DNA of 64,000 bases from Archangium sp. (GTDB lineage: Bacteria > Myxococcota > Myxococcia > Myxococcales > Myxococcaceae): contig JAUYRZ010000125.1 of assembly GCA_030695565.1 (NCBI GenBank), positions 1-64,000 of the forward strand, read 5' to 3'. The translations under genes and the position numbers were made by a program. Below the pieces are notes generated by a model. It had not been told where the DNA came from, searched no databases, and saw nothing but the letters and a program-made list of their open reading frames with translations. Shown piece after piece: positions 1-9,252 of this stretch; the first letter of the stretch is position 1, and each line of letters starts with the position of its first letter.

Positions 1-164
1 CGGCGAGGGCGAAGACGGGCTGCGACTCGAACCGACGCCGTTCGGTCAGTCAGGTCAAGACCTCTCGGCTTGGCGGCTGCGAGCACTCGTCCTGTCGCAT
101 CAGCACTGGACTCCGTCACCGACGACGCCACTCGGCCTAAGATGTCGATCATGTCGCGCATCAC
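1..164 (-). CDS. Possible partial reading frame running off the left edge
   Basis: A reading frame on the minus strand stays open from adjacent GTG and ATG codons (GTG at 164-162, ATG at 161-159) to the window edge, after an in-frame stop just upstream. The peptide begins MRDMIDILGRVASS and matches no family I know. There is no clear Shine-Dalgarno sequence. It follows the small gene at 265-834 on the same strand, so it could be a downstream operon partner, but in DNA this GC-rich an open frame of 54 codons is weak evidence. No other feature was seen in bases 1-264. Confidence 0.25.
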   Translation of the reverse strand, partial: MMRDMIDILGRVASSVTESSADATGRVLAAAKPRGLDLTDRTASVRVAARLRPR

Positions 165-264
165 GGAGTTGCAGATTCATGACTTCCGCGATTCTTTCGA
201 AGGCGGCTGCGCCCAGCCTCATTGTCAGCACCTTGCTGGAGTTCAGGCCTTTAGGCTCTGGTGG

Positions 265-834
265 CTACGAGCCACGCCGCTCCATCGCCTCGAGCATCAA
301 CCCGCACTCCGCCAGCGCGAGCTTGAGCCGCTTGACGAGGTGAGCGTCATGCTGGATGGCCGACGGGAGGTGGTGCTGGTGGCAGACCGCCTTGAGGACG
401 CTCGCGGCTGCTTCGACCATCTCAATCTGCCCGAGCGGGAAGGGCGCCCATTGTCGTTGCGGCTCTTCCCGCGGGGGCGGTCCGACGGTCGTGTGATTGG
501 TGGTGGTGCGGCGCGGGCCAGACGTCGTGGCGACGAAGTCGACCGCTTGAATCTCCGAAGTGCGCGCAGTGCCGACAGAGAGCGTGCGGCCGATCCACTC
601 CAGCGGCGACGAGTCGTACAGGGGGGCGCCGCCGATCAGCGGCATGGAGTCTTCGAAGGCCGCTCCCGCACGGGCCTTCGGCTCGACGCACGTCAGCACC
701 GCACAGCGACGTGACTGCGTGGCCGCTTCACCCTGAACCTCGAGCTCGTAGGTGCTGTTGGCCGTGCGAATTCGGTACACCCGCCACTTTTCGGATCGCC
801 TCGAAACGGATCCAAACACCATCGTGCTCGTCAT
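265..834 (-). CDS. Hypothetical protein, 189 aa, function unknown
   Basis: This reads as a short soluble protein with no signal peptide, no membrane segment and no family I recognise. Residues 17-35 look like a small beta-strand region (WRVYRIRTANSTYELEV) and the C-terminal half, from about residue 135, is helical and ends in a basic patch. The ATG at 834 is preceded by GGGAGA about nine bases upstream, which supports the start. The overlapping plus-strand frame at 70-714 has an Arg- and His-rich composition typical of antisense frames in GC-rich DNA. The leader region contains a short inverted repeat (859-875). No link with neighbours is evident. The function is unknown, and I infer only that it is a real gene. 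Confidence 0.55.
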   Translation of the reverse strand: MTSTMVFGSVSRRSEKWRVYRIRTANSTYELEVQGEAATQSRRCAVLTCVEPKARAGAAFEDSMPLIGGAPLYDSSPLEWIGRTLSVGTARTSEIQAVDFVATTSGPRRTTTNHTTVGPPPREEPQRQWAPFPLGQIEMVEAAASVLKAVCHQHHLPSAIQHDAHLVKRLKLALAECGLMLEAMERRGS

Positions 835-858
835 GACCGTGTTCTCCCGGGTGGTTAT

Positions 859-875
859 GCGGCGTTGATCGCCGC
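859..875. repeat. Small inverted repeat in a 5' leader
   Basis: GCGGCG and CGCCGC are separated by five bases, 25 bases upstream of the ATG of the minus-strand gene at 265-834. It could fold in the leader RNA or be a repressor site. Nothing else supports a function. Confidence 0.25.
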
Positions 876-948
876 CCGAGTCGAGACTGCAACTGAGCGG
901 CCACGCTCGAGCGACACGTAGGTCGTGGCTTCAGGGTGAACACGTGAG

Positions 949-990
949 CCCCTCACCCCGACCCTCTCCCCGCTTCGCAGGGAGAGGGAG
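949..990. repeat. Dispersed hairpin repeat, copy 1 (terminator-like)
   Basis: This 42-base copy consists of a CCCCTCACCCCGA flank followed by a stem CCCTCTCCC/GGGAGAGGG around CGCTTCGCA. It ends three bases beyond the stop codon of the large membrane protein gene at 994-5130. It differs at only one base from the copy at 12837-12878. The position right after a stop codon suggests a role as terminator or mRNA 3'-end stabiliser. Confidence 0.7.
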
Positions 991-993
991 TTC

Positions 994-3900
994 CTATTTG
1001 GCCGGCATGACGGGCGGCGGCCTCGGCGGCGTGCGCCAGAGCCCGCCGGTCGAGAACGACTTCCATCCCCAGCGCAGCCACGACATCAGCGACAACGCCA
1101 TCCACAAGCTCCACGCCAGCATCGCGCCCCGGTATACCAGCATCGGCACCGAGAGCACCCACGCGGTCGGATACTGCGTCGCCGTGCGGTCCATGAACCA
1201 GCGCAGCATCGACGCGCTCGAGCCGTTGCCGCGCACCTGCATCTCCGGCTGACCGAGCAGGCCCTCGTAGACCGACGTGCCCAGGATGATCAGCGCGATG
1301 AACGTCACGCCCACCAGCGCCAGCTGCCGCAGGTTGAACCACCCCGAGGTCAGCTCAGGCGTCTTCTCGCGCCAGCCCATGAACAGCAGCCACCCGAACA
1401 CGAAGACGATCGCCGGAATCGGAACCTGGCTGAGCCCCAGCGCCAGCAGCACCCACTTCAGCGTGGAGAGCGGCGTGAGCTTCGTGCGCGACAGCCCCAC
1501 GCTCACCACCAGCAGCACCAGCAAGAAGCTCCAGAACAACACCGCCGGCCCCAGCCCCGGGCCGCGCACCAGCAGCACCCAGCGATCCTGCGGCACGTTC
1601 ACTTCGATGTCTGCGTTCACCGTGGGTGTACCGACGTCGATGGCCGGCGTGCTCCAGGTGGTGCCCATGCTGCTGCCTTCACGCCACGTCAGCACCACCG
1701 ACTGTGAGCCGGGCACGAGCGGAATGTTCACCACCTGGCCCTCTTGCCGGATCGGCTGCTGCGCACCGTTGATGGTCACGTTCTGCATCGTCGCGCCCGA
1801 AGGCAGCGTGAACGCGTGCAGCCCGCCGCGTGACGAGCGGAAGTTCGCGGTGAACTTCACGTCCGTCGCGCGCGCACCCGCGCTGATGGTGAGCGACGAT
1901 TGATCGATGGTGAGCGTCTGACCCTGCTGCGCCTCGGGGCGGACCACCTCGACGGTCACCTTCTCACCCGGCCACGGCCGCCACTCCGGCATGCGCACAC
2001 CGCTCGCGTCTTGCTGATGCACCACGGGGATGCCGTTGAGCGAGACGTGCCACACCGGGCTCACGTCGAGCCGCCACACCTCGACCCACGGCAGGCCTTG
2101 GGGCGCGGTCAGCTCGAGCGGCGCTTTCGCCTCCAACACCGACGACCACGAGACCTCCGTCGCGTTCGCGCCCATGTTCACCAGCGCCTTGCCGCCCTGC
2201 ACGCGCACGTCACTCGAGGTCACCGACTCTCCCGCGAGCAGCGGCACCTCCAGCACCACCGCGTTGCCCACCGGCGTCACGCGAGACACGCGCGTCTCCA
2301 CCGTCCACTGCAGGCCCAGCACCAGCGTGCGCTCCACCCGAACGAACGGAGGCAAGGTGCCCATCTGCAACGCCGCGCCCTGGCCCTTGTCGTTGGTCGC
2401 CTTGCGGGTCAGCTGCAGGTTCTCGTCGGCCACGCCGTCTTCGTGCAGGCCATCGAGCGTCCAGCCATCCAACTTCGCTTCGACCCGGTAGGCGCGCAGA
2501 GGCAACGCGATCTGCACGGTGTCACGCGGAGGCAGCGCGCCTTCGATCTGCACCTGATGCGCTCCCGGCGGCACCTGCAGCCAGAGCGTTCCATCCTTCT
2601 CGCGGCGCAGGCCACTGGCCGCCTTGCCATCGAGCATCACCGACTCAGGCGACCACTGCGCCGCGCTGCCAGGCAACGGAACGGCGGTCTCCGCACCCGA
2701 GAGCACCTCGAGGCGCAGCCGCAGCACCTTCGCGGTGGCCTCCAACTGCAGCCGGGGAATCGACGCGCATGACGGCGCGCAGTCGGGCTTCTCCAACAGG
2801 CGCTGGCGCAACTGCTCCAGCATCGCGGTGTCGGGCGCGTCGACCTCTTCGGCGCGCGCGGTGAGACCGCCGAGCAGGATGAGCATCACCGCCATGCCAG
2901 CCGCAGCGCTGCCGCGCGGATCGGGCCGCGGCTCGTCATCATCGGGCGGTGCGGTCTTCACCAGGCTCTTGAGCGCCGTCGGCCAGAAGCCGCCGGGGAA
3001 ACCGAGCACGCACAAGGTGAGCAGCCCCAGCAGGATGACGCGCAAGAAGGCGAGCACCAGGTTCGCCGTCGGCCCGAGGAACATGAAGGAGAGCTGCTGA
3101 TCACGCTGCACCGGCCCGGAGAACTTGATCTGCATCGGGCGCCAGTCCCATCGCGGCAAGCCCGGGCCCGTCTGCACCGTCGCGTTCTTGTCGTAGTCGC
3201 GCACGTTGAAGCTGCGCTGCTTCTTGCCGGACATTTCCTTCTGCTGCTTGTTGACGCCGAGGATCACGGAGTTCTGGAGCTGAGGCGCGCCGTCGTAGTC
3301 GTTGCCGCCGTACGCGTTCTGGCTTTGACCGAACGCCTCGAGGCTCGAGCTGCGCGCGTATTGCTGCTCGTTGTCGAGGTTGTATTCGCTCCAGGTCTTC
3401 ACGCCGCCCAGTGAGCGGTTGTTCTGAGACAGCGCGGGGTACATGCCTTCACGCACGTGCTGCACCGCGAACATCAGCGTGATGACCACCAGCCCTGCCC
3501 ACGCGACGAAGCGGCCCGCCTTGAAGAGCGACTTGAGGCCGCCCTTCGGCAACACCCGGTAGAGCCCCTCGAGCACCAGCACCACCAGCCACGAGTACTG
3601 CGGCACGTCTGACTCGAGCCAGCCCAGCCCCAGGGTCACCAGCGCCAGCCCACCCCACGGCAAGCCGAACAGCCGGCCGGTGGCCACCGCGATGATCAAC
3701 ACCAGGAAGAGATCGAACAGGGTCCACTGATCCACCCAGGTGCCCGGCACGCCGTCGGCCCCGCTCGCGCTGATCAACCGCCAGCCCGGAGGGAGCTGCA
3801 GCGTGGTCTGCACCGAGTTGAAATCTGCGTCCCATGAGACGGCAGAGAGATGGCTGATGTCGCCCACCAGCCGCGAGTCGGCCTCCAACGCGAGCCCCCC

Positions 3901-5130
3901 CTGGCGCAGCTCCACGCCCGACTTCGCTTTCGCGTCGAGGCGGGTGATCGACTGATCAGCCCCCGAGGTGACCACGCGGCCCAGCTCCGTGCCGGGGAGG
4001 ACATCGAGGCGCCACGATCGGTGCAGCTGGCCGCTCATCTTGTCGCTCGCGGTGTAACCGGTGCCGTCGAAGTCGAGCCACAACGTGCGCGACAGGTTGA
4101 GCACGTCAGGCGCCGGCTCACTGTCACCCCGGCGGCGCTCGGTCAGCTTGAGCACGTCCTTCGCGCCCATCGCGTACGCCGGGAAACCCTTCCACTCGTT
4201 CGGGAGCGTCGTCTGCGTGGGGTCGACCGCGTTCACGCCCTCCACCAGCACCTGGCGCAGTGAAGGCCGCGCGTCGAACACCCAGACCTCTTCTCCATCG
4301 ACCCAGGTGCCTTGCGGATCAGGCCGCGTCAGTGAAGCCACCGGCCCTTCACCGCGCGCGGTGAGCCGCAGCACCCACGTGCCCGGCCGCACCTGCACGC
4401 GCAGGTGGCCATCGGGCTCCACGCGCACGGGCAAGCCGCTGGTGAGCTCCATCGGTACGAAACCTTCGGGCAGCGCGCGGCCGAAGAGCACTTCGCGGCT
4501 GTGACCCGAGACCTTCAAGGTGAGCTGGGTGATCAACGTGAGGGGAATCTCGTCGGTCACCAGCCGGTGCACGTCGAGCTCCACCCGGTCGGTCTCCTCC
4601 TGCGTCGACTCGCGCTGCAGAAAGACCCGCCCTTCACCGTCGCGGTTGGGGATCGCCACGGTCTGGCCCTTCACGGAGAGCGTGAGCAGGCCGGTGTCGG
4701 GTGGAATCTCCAGCGCCTCGGGTAACGCATCCCACTCGAAGTCACCGGTGACCGCGTGTTCGCCCGCGCTCAACAGCACTGACGGGTTCTGAGCTCCGTC
4801 GGCCACCACCACCGCCGGCCGGCCATCGACCTGCACGTGCTGCGGCCAGCGTTTCGTCTCGCCCGGCAACGACAACCACGCGTCTGTGCCGAAGACCTTG
4901 AACGATTGGGTGAAGCGGCCTCCTGTGTCGTCGAGCGTCAACGCCAACCGGCCCGGCCACGCGCAGGCCTTGCCTTCTGCGCCTTGCAGGAACGGACACA
5001 ACGCGTCCTTCTCGTGGTGCAGCACCCAGGGCGCCCACTCCCACAGGCCGGGCGGAATGGCTTCGGGCCGGGGCCCCGCGGCCGAGACAACGCTGGAGAC
5101 GAGAGCGACGGCGAGCAGCACGTGACGCAT
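994..5130 (-). CDS. Very large multi-pass membrane protein with signal peptide, function unknown
   Basis: The product is 1378 residues. The chosen ATG at 5130 opens directly on a signal peptide (MRHVLLAVALVSSVVSAAG); an in-frame ATG at 5151 would add seven residues. A periplasmic beta-rich half (to about residue 465) is followed by a membrane block near residues 468-560 (LFDLFLVLIIAVATGRLFG and further helices), one or two helices near 690-740, a second periplasmic region, and at least four C-terminal helices (FWSFLLVLLVVSVGL; IVFVFGWLLFMGW; LALVGVTFIALIILG; AWSLWMALSLMSWL). The alternation suggests two related halves, each an exported beta domain plus a helical bundle. Conserved proteins of this size and layout exist in Gram-negative bacteria without known function. 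The gene is divergent from the histidine kinase at 5280, with 149 bases between the start codons. No enzymatic motif was seen. Confidence 0.8.
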   Translation of the reverse strand: MRHVLLAVALVSSVVSAAGPRPEAIPPGLWEWAPWVLHHEKDALCPFLQGAEGKACAWPGRLALTLDDTGGRFTQSFKVFGTDAWLSLPGETKRWPQHVQVDGRPAVVVADGAQNPSVLLSAGEHAVTGDFEWDALPEALEIPPDTGLLTLSVKGQTVAIPNRDGEGRVFLQRESTQEETDRVELDVHRLVTDEIPLTLITQLTLKVSGHSREVLFGRALPEGFVPMELTSGLPVRVEPDGHLRVQVRPGTWVLRLTARGEGPVASLTRPDPQGTWVDGEEVWVFDARPSLRQVLVEGVNAVDPTQTTLPNEWKGFPAYAMGAKDVLKLTERRRGDSEPAPDVLNLSRTLWLDFDGTGYTASDKMSGQLHRSWRLDVLPGTELGRVVTSGADQSITRLDAKAKSGVELRQGGLALEADSRLVGDISHLSAVSWDADFNSVQTTLQLPPGWRLISASGADGVPGTWVDQWTLFDLFLVLIIAVATGRLFGLPWGGLALVTLGLGWLESDVPQYSWLVVLVLEGLYRVLPKGGLKSLFKAGRFVAWAGLVVITLMFAVQHVREGMYPALSQNNRSLGGVKTWSEYNLDNEQQYARSSSLEAFGQSQNAYGGNDYDGAPQLQNSVILGVNKQQKEMSGKKQRSFNVRDYDKNATVQTGPGLPRWDWRPMQIKFSGPVQRDQQLSFMFLGPTANLVLAFLRVILLGLLTLCVLGFPGGFWPTALKSLVKTAPPDDDEPRPDPRGSAAAGMAVMLILLGGLTARAEEVDAPDTAMLEQLRQRLLEKPDCAPSCASIPRLQLEATAKVLRLRLEVLSGAETAVPLPGSAAQWSPESVMLDGKAASGLRREKDGTLWLQVPPGAHQVQIEGALPPRDTVQIALPLRAYRVEAKLDGWTLDGLHEDGVADENLQLTRKATNDKGQGAALQMGTLPPFVRVERTLVLGLQWTVETRVSRVTPVGNAVVLEVPLLAGESVTSSDVRVQGGKALVNMGANATEVSWSSVLEAKAPLELTAPQGLPWVEVWRLDVSPVWHVSLNGIPVVHQQDASGVRMPEWRPWPGEKVTVEVVRPEAQQGQTLTIDQSSLTISAGARATDVKFTANFRSSRGGLHAFTLPSGATMQNVTINGAQQPIRQEGQVVNIPLVPGSQSVVLTWREGSSMGTTWSTPAIDVGTPTVNADIEVNVPQDRWVLLVRGPGLGPAVLFWSFLLVLLVVSVGLSRTKLTPLSTLKWVLLALGLSQVPIPAIVFVFGWLLFMGWREKTPELTSGWFNLRQLALVGVTFIALIILGTSVYEGLLGQPEMQVRGNGSSASMLRWFMDRTATQYPTAWVLSVPMLVYRGAMLAWSLWMALSLMSWLRWGWKSFSTGGLWRTPPRPPPVMPAK

Positions 5131-5279
5131 GGTGGAAATCCCCGAGGGCAATGGAACCGGGCCGGAACGTGGCGTGTTTCTGACCCGCGCGCATCAACGC
5201 TGGGAATCGCAAAACTGTTCCGACCTCCCTTGCGCCCGTGACGTAGGCTGCACGTTCGAGTCAACGCGGGGGAAGCGTC
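5131..5279. promoter_or_regulatory. Divergent intergenic region between membrane protein and hybrid kinase
   Basis: The two start codons (5130 leftward, 5280 rightward) are 149 bases apart, so both promoters must lie here or overlap the coding ends. Bases around 5176-5230 (GTTTCTGACC, CAAAACTGTTCC) are locally less GC-rich than the surroundings. I see no confident -35/-10 or sigma-54 element. Confidence 0.4.
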
Positions 5280-7187
5280 GTGACCAGCGGAATCGGTGCA
5301 GTCGTCATCTACGCGCTGTTGACGCTGCTGTGGGGCAGCATCCTGGTCCTCTACGTGCGGCAGCGACGGGCCGCGAAGGCCGACGCGTTGATCAGGCTGC
5401 TGCTGGCCGTGTTGATCCTCGACGCCTTCAAGACCGCCGTGGAGAGCGCGTACTTCGGCCTCCTCTGGGGCGCCAACTATGGGCTGCTGCACCCGGTGTT
5501 CAAGGCGCTGGGTGATCCGCCCCTGTTGACCCTGGTGAAGCTGCTCAACGTGGTGGTCGCGGTGGTGGTGCTCTTCTGGCTGGTGCGCCGCTGGGTGCCC
5601 ACCGAACTCAAAGAACGCGCCGCGCAGCGAGAGGAACTCGAGGCCAGTCTGCGGGCCGCGCGCGAGAGTGAAGAACGTTTTCGCCTCGCCGCGTCAGCCA
5701 GCCGCGACTACGTGTGGGACTACGACCTGACCACCAAGCTGATCTACACGTCGCCCCGATTCGCCGAGCTGCTCGGCCTGTCGCAAGAGACGGGGCCGGC
5801 GAGCACCTTGCCCTGGATCGACGCCCTTCATCCCGATGATCGCCCGGTGGTGCTGGCGACCGTTCGGGCGCTGATCGAGAGCGGCGGCTCGCAGTACGAG
5901 CAGCGGCATCGCGCCGTGACCAAGGCAGGGCAGGTGGTGAACCTGCACGCCTCGGGCATGGTCGTGCGTGACGCGAACGGCAAGCCGACGCGGTTTCTGG
6001 GCTTCATCCGCGACGTCACCCAGGAGGTCGCCGCCGAAGCCAGCCGCGTGCAATCGCAGAAGCTGGAGAGCCTCGGGCTGCTGGCCGGCGGCATCGCGCA
6101 CGACTTCAACAACCTGCTCACCGTGCTCTCCGGCAGCCTCTCCCTCGCGGAGATTCAGCTGGCCGCGGGTGAGCCCGTGCAGGAGACGCTGAGCATGGCG
6201 TCGATGGCGGTGACCCGCGCGGCCACCCTCACCCGGCAGCTGCTGGCGTACGCGGGGCGCAGCAAGTTGGCGCATGCGCCCATCGACTTGAACCGGCTGG
6301 TCGACACCATGGGCGAGCTGCTCAACGTGTCCGTCTCGCGCAAGGTGAAGCTCGAGCGCCAGCTCGCTCCGGGGCTGCCGGCGGTGATGGCGGATGACGG
6401 GCAGCTGCAGCAGGTGGTGATGAACCTGATCACCAACGCGTCGGAGGCCATCGGTGAAGGCGAAGGCACCGTGACGCTGCGCACGGAGTTGATCGAACTC
6501 ACTGCGCCTCCGGCCGACGTGGTGGGCGCCTGCCCCCTCGGGCGCGTGGTGCGGCTGATGGTGAGCGACACCGGCAAGGGCATGAGTGCCGAGGTGCGGG
6601 CGCGGCTGTTCGATCCGTTCTTCAGCACCAAGGGTTCAGGGCGTGGGCTCGGCCTGGCGGCGCTCGCGGGCATCATGCGCACGCACGGCGGAGCGATCGG
6701 GTTGACCAGCGAGCTGGGCCGTGGGTCGACCTTCAGCGTCTATCTGCCGGCGCTCGAGGCGATGGCGCCTGCTCCGGTGCCGGTGGTGAAGCTCGATTCG
6801 AGCGTGCCGTTGCGAGCGCGGGTGTTGCTGGTCGATGACGAGGCGATGCTCAGGCGTTCTGCGCGCAGGCTGCTCCAGGCGATCGGCTGCACGGTGGAAG
6901 AGGCCAGCACCGGTCTGGAAGCGGTGGAAGCGGTGAGCAAGGACGCGTCGCGGTTCGATGTGGTGCTGATGGATCTCACCATGCCGGAGATGGATGGCTA
7001 CGAGGCGGCGCGGCGGTTGGCGGTGCTGGCTCCCGCGTTGCCGGTGGTGCTGTCGAGTGGGTACTCGGCGGCGGATGATGCGGGGCCGTTGCCGCCGGGT
7101 GTGCGGGCGTTGGCCAAGCCCTACAGCCGCGCGATGCTCGAGAAACTCCTGCGCGAACTGACTCCCTCGCCTCGCGAAGCGGGGTGA
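5280..7187 (+). CDS. Membrane-bound hybrid histidine kinase (PAS, HisKA, HATPase, receiver)
   Basis: This 635-residue sensor kinase has an N-terminal membrane region with about three hydrophobic stretches (residues 6-26, 37-50, 84-102), a short coiled coil, then a PAS fold (about 132-250). The dimerisation box contains His274 in GIAHDFNNLL. The ATP-binding domain shows the N box (NLITNASEAIG, 382-392), G1 (DTGKGM, 430-435) and G2 (GRGLGLA, 454-460). A receiver domain occupies about 513-627, with acidic pair Asp519/Asp520, phosphoacceptor Asp565 (VVLMDLTMPEMDG) and Lys613. It should autophosphorylate on His274 and pass phosphate to Asp565. No output domain is present, so a further phosphotransfer partner is expected elsewhere. 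The start is GTG at 5280. The last codons and the stop are part of the dispersed repeat at 7162-7191. Confidence 0.9.
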   Translation: MTSGIGAVVIYALLTLLWGSILVLYVRQRRAAKADALIRLLLAVLILDAFKTAVESAYFGLLWGANYGLLHPVFKALGDPPLLTLVKLLNVVVAVVVLFWLVRRWVPTELKERAAQREELEASLRAARESEERFRLAASASRDYVWDYDLTTKLIYTSPRFAELLGLSQETGPASTLPWIDALHPDDRPVVLATVRALIESGGSQYEQRHRAVTKAGQVVNLHASGMVVRDANGKPTRFLGFIRDVTQEVAAEASRVQSQKLESLGLLAGGIAHDFNNLLTVLSGSLSLAEIQLAAGEPVQETLSMASMAVTRAATLTRQLLAYAGRSKLAHAPIDLNRLVDTMGELLNVSVSRKVKLERQLAPGLPAVMADDGQLQQVVMNLITNASEAIGEGEGTVTLRTELIELTAPPADVVGACPLGRVVRLMVSDTGKGMSAEVRARLFDPFFSTKGSGRGLGLAALAGIMRTHGGAIGLTSELGRGSTFSVYLPALEAMAPAPVPVVKLDSSVPLRARVLLVDDEAMLRRSARRLLQAIGCTVEEASTGLEAVEAVSKDASRFDVVLMDLTMPEMDGYEAARRLAVLAPALPVVLSSGYSAADDAGPLPPGVRALAKPYSRAMLEKLLRELTPSPREAG

Positions 7188-7191
7188 GGGG
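7162..7191. repeat. Dispersed repeat, short variant forming the end of the kinase gene
   Basis: Read on the minus strand this is CCCCTCACCCC followed directly by GCTTCGCGAGGCGAGGGAG, a compact form of the repeat at 949-990. It encodes the last residues (TPSPREAG) and the TGA of the hybrid kinase, so the element has been absorbed into the coding end. Confidence 0.55.
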
Positions 7192-7194
7192 CTG

Positions 7195-7290
7195 TCAGCG
7201 AGGCTGAATCGAATACCAGGGAACACCCGACTGCGGCCCATCGGGAGCACATTGCAGCCCGGCGCTCCTCACGCCGTACCGGGTCAAGTG
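7195..7290 (-). pseudogene. Relic: 3' end of a paralog of the lipoprotein gene at 10847-12796
   Basis: In one minus-strand frame this segment encodes LTRYGVRSAGLQCAPDGPQ and then SGVPWYSIQPR before a TGA at 7197-7195. The last 30 residues of the intact lipoprotein ending at 10847 read VTRYGVRGGGLQCAPDGLQ then SGVPWYSAQPR, so about 25 of 30 positions match, and the DNA matches at roughly four bases in five. The frame is closed by a stop about 30 bases further upstream (near 7312), so only the tail survives. It is best read as the remnant of a duplicated gene. The alternative, a functional small peptide, lacks a start codon. Confidence 0.7.
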
Positions 7291-7324
7291 CCGCGACAAA
7301 CCGAGTACGGATCAGCATGGGCCT

Positions 7325-9226
7325 GTGTGTCGTCTACACGATTCCGCTGCCGCGGCTTCGATGAGCGCAAGTGAAGCCAGGTCGACGCGTGCTCCATTGG
7401 GTATTGTGATGCGCATGTCGGGTGACGCACGAAGCTCCGAAAAGGCAAACCAATGCGAAGAATACGCGACGGCTCCGGGGCGCCCTGTTTCCCCCATCCG
7501 ACGAGTTGCGAGCACTCGAAAGGTTCGCGCGCCGAACGACCGCTTCACTTACGCCGCGGCAGGCAAGGTCACGCTTCCTTTCATCCAAGACATCGTCTTG
7601 AACGGCTGGGGTCCGTTCCCGTTCGGCCCCTCGAAGGTTCGCCGCGCGCACTACAAAGAGTCTGACCTCTTCGCGCGCATTCTGCTCCTGGAAGGCCCCG
7701 ATCGCAGTCGGGTCTGCCTGATCGGAACGGACCTGCACGGAGGCTCACGGTTCGTCACGGAGCGGCTCGCAACGCTCCTTGCTCCGCTCGGGCTCCATAC
7801 CGGCAACATTTTCGTGAGCGCGACGCACAACCACTCCGGGCCCGGGGGCCTCTACGGCTCGCGGTACTACGACGCGTTTGGAGCCACCACCGGGATGACG
7901 GGGGGCGAGCCGACCAAGCTGGCCTTCAACGACATCCTCGCTGAAGAGGTCGCCCGGCTGATCTCCGAGACGGTTCGCCAGATCGAACCGGCGATGCAGC
8001 CCGCGCGGCTCGGCCTGGGCCTCGGCACGATGCCGCTGTGGTCGGTCAATCGCAGCGTCAACGCGTTCCGCAGGAACTTCAGAGACGACGAGGCTGCACG
8101 CGCCGCGCTCGCCGCGGCGGGCCTCGCGTGTCCTGATGGAACTCCCCTCGAGCGCCACGCCGTCGACCCCCGCGTCACGGCCCTGGTCGCTCTGACCACC
8201 GAGGCTCGGCCGAGCGTCATCGGTGCGTTCGCCACCTACGGCGCCCACAACGCCCTGCTGGCGAGAGAGAACCAGACCCAGTCGTCCGACTACTTCGGCA
8301 AAGCGATGGAACACGCCGAGGCCGCCCTGTTGGGGGCCACGAAGCCCGTCGTCGCGCTGGTCGCGGGAGCGATCGGGGATTCTGATCCGCTCAAGCCGGG
8401 GCCGGGCGACCTCGCGCAGCAGCTCACGGCGCGGATGACGAGCCGGTGCTTCACAGGGGCGAACCTGAAGTTGATCGCCCAGCACGGCGTCGCGCTGGGT
8501 GACGCGCTGATCACCGCGGTGGGGCAGGCGTGCGCCTCTCCGCATTCGGTGAGAAAGCTCGCGACGTTCTTCCTCGAAGATCGAATCGCGGGTGCAAGCG
8601 TCGGCGACCATCACGTCGCCGGCTCTCCTCTGGTGGGCATGGCGACACTGGTGGGGTCCGAGCTCGGACGCGGAAACCCCTTCCTCGGCGAAGGAATGCT
8701 GGCGGTGCGCGATGAGCGCCAGATTCCCAGTCAGTGGCCCAAGAGGAGCGGAGGCATCAAGCTGTTTTCGGGCGACCTCCAACCAGAGCAGTACATCGCC
8801 AAACAGGTCGACACGCTGCCGATGCGATTGCTGCGAGTCGACTTCGAAGGAGAGGCGCCTCCGCTTCGCATTTTGGGCCTTCCCGGCGAGCCAACGCTGT
8901 GGACCTGCGAGTCTTTGCGTCGCGCAATCGCCGCGGCGTCCGAGCCGGTCATGGTGACCGCCGTCACGGGTGAGTATTCGGGCTATCTCACGACGGAGCA
9001 GGAGTACCTCGCGCAGCACTACGAAGGTGGCAGTACCATCTGGGGTCGCTTCACTTACCGATGGCTCGAACAGCAGGCCAGAAGGCTCGCCGATGGGTGT
9101 GGTTCAGAAGAGCCTGTGGGGCAGGCCCGATTCAGCACCGAGTACGAAAATTATCAGACGATTCTCCCGAAGGATGGCGCGCACGGTTTGTTCAAACCGC
9201 CGCCGGTACCGTTGAAGTGTTCCTGA
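7325..9226 (+). CDS. Neutral/alkaline ceramidase-like hydrolase
   Basis: The body of this 633-residue protein matches the neutral/alkaline non-lysosomal ceramidase N-terminal domain: an FTYAAAGKV opening near residue 74, VCLIGTDLHGGSRF (130-143), the metal-binding signature ATHNHSGPGG (166-175), and a GAIGDSDP segment resembling the family's nucleophile-Ser region. Ceramidases cleave the N-acyl bond of ceramide and normally act outside the cytoplasm on zinc. The first 70 residues are low-complexity and show no signal peptide, so the true start is uncertain; ATG codons at 7325, 7361 and 7412-7415 are all possible and none has a good Shine-Dalgarno sequence. The zinc His and Ser positions are assigned by resemblance only. 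It is followed 26 bases later by a phospholipase C/P1-nuclease-like gene, so the pair may attack membrane lipids of prey or host cells. Confidence 0.75.
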   Translation: MCRLHDSAAAASMSASEARSTRAPLGIVMRMSGDARSSEKANQCEEYATAPGRPVSPIRRVASTRKVRAPNDRFTYAAAGKVTLPFIQDIVLNGWGPFPFGPSKVRRAHYKESDLFARILLLEGPDRSRVCLIGTDLHGGSRFVTERLATLLAPLGLHTGNIFVSATHNHSGPGGLYGSRYYDAFGATTGMTGGEPTKLAFNDILAEEVARLISETVRQIEPAMQPARLGLGLGTMPLWSVNRSVNAFRRNFRDDEAARAALAAAGLACPDGTPLERHAVDPRVTALVALTTEARPSVIGAFATYGAHNALLARENQTQSSDYFGKAMEHAEAALLGATKPVVALVAGAIGDSDPLKPGPGDLAQQLTARMTSRCFTGANLKLIAQHGVALGDALITAVGQACASPHSVRKLATFFLEDRIAGASVGDHHVAGSPLVGMATLVGSELGRGNPFLGEGMLAVRDERQIPSQWPKRSGGIKLFSGDLQPEQYIAKQVDTLPMRLLRVDFEGEAPPLRILGLPGEPTLWTCESLRRAIAAASEPVMVTAVTGEYSGYLTTEQEYLAQHYEGGSTIWGRFTYRWLEQQARRLADGCGSEEPVGQARFSTEYENYQTILPKDGAHGLFKPPPVPLKCS

Positions 9227-9252
9227 ACGTAACTTGAGACGGAGGGGCGTGG

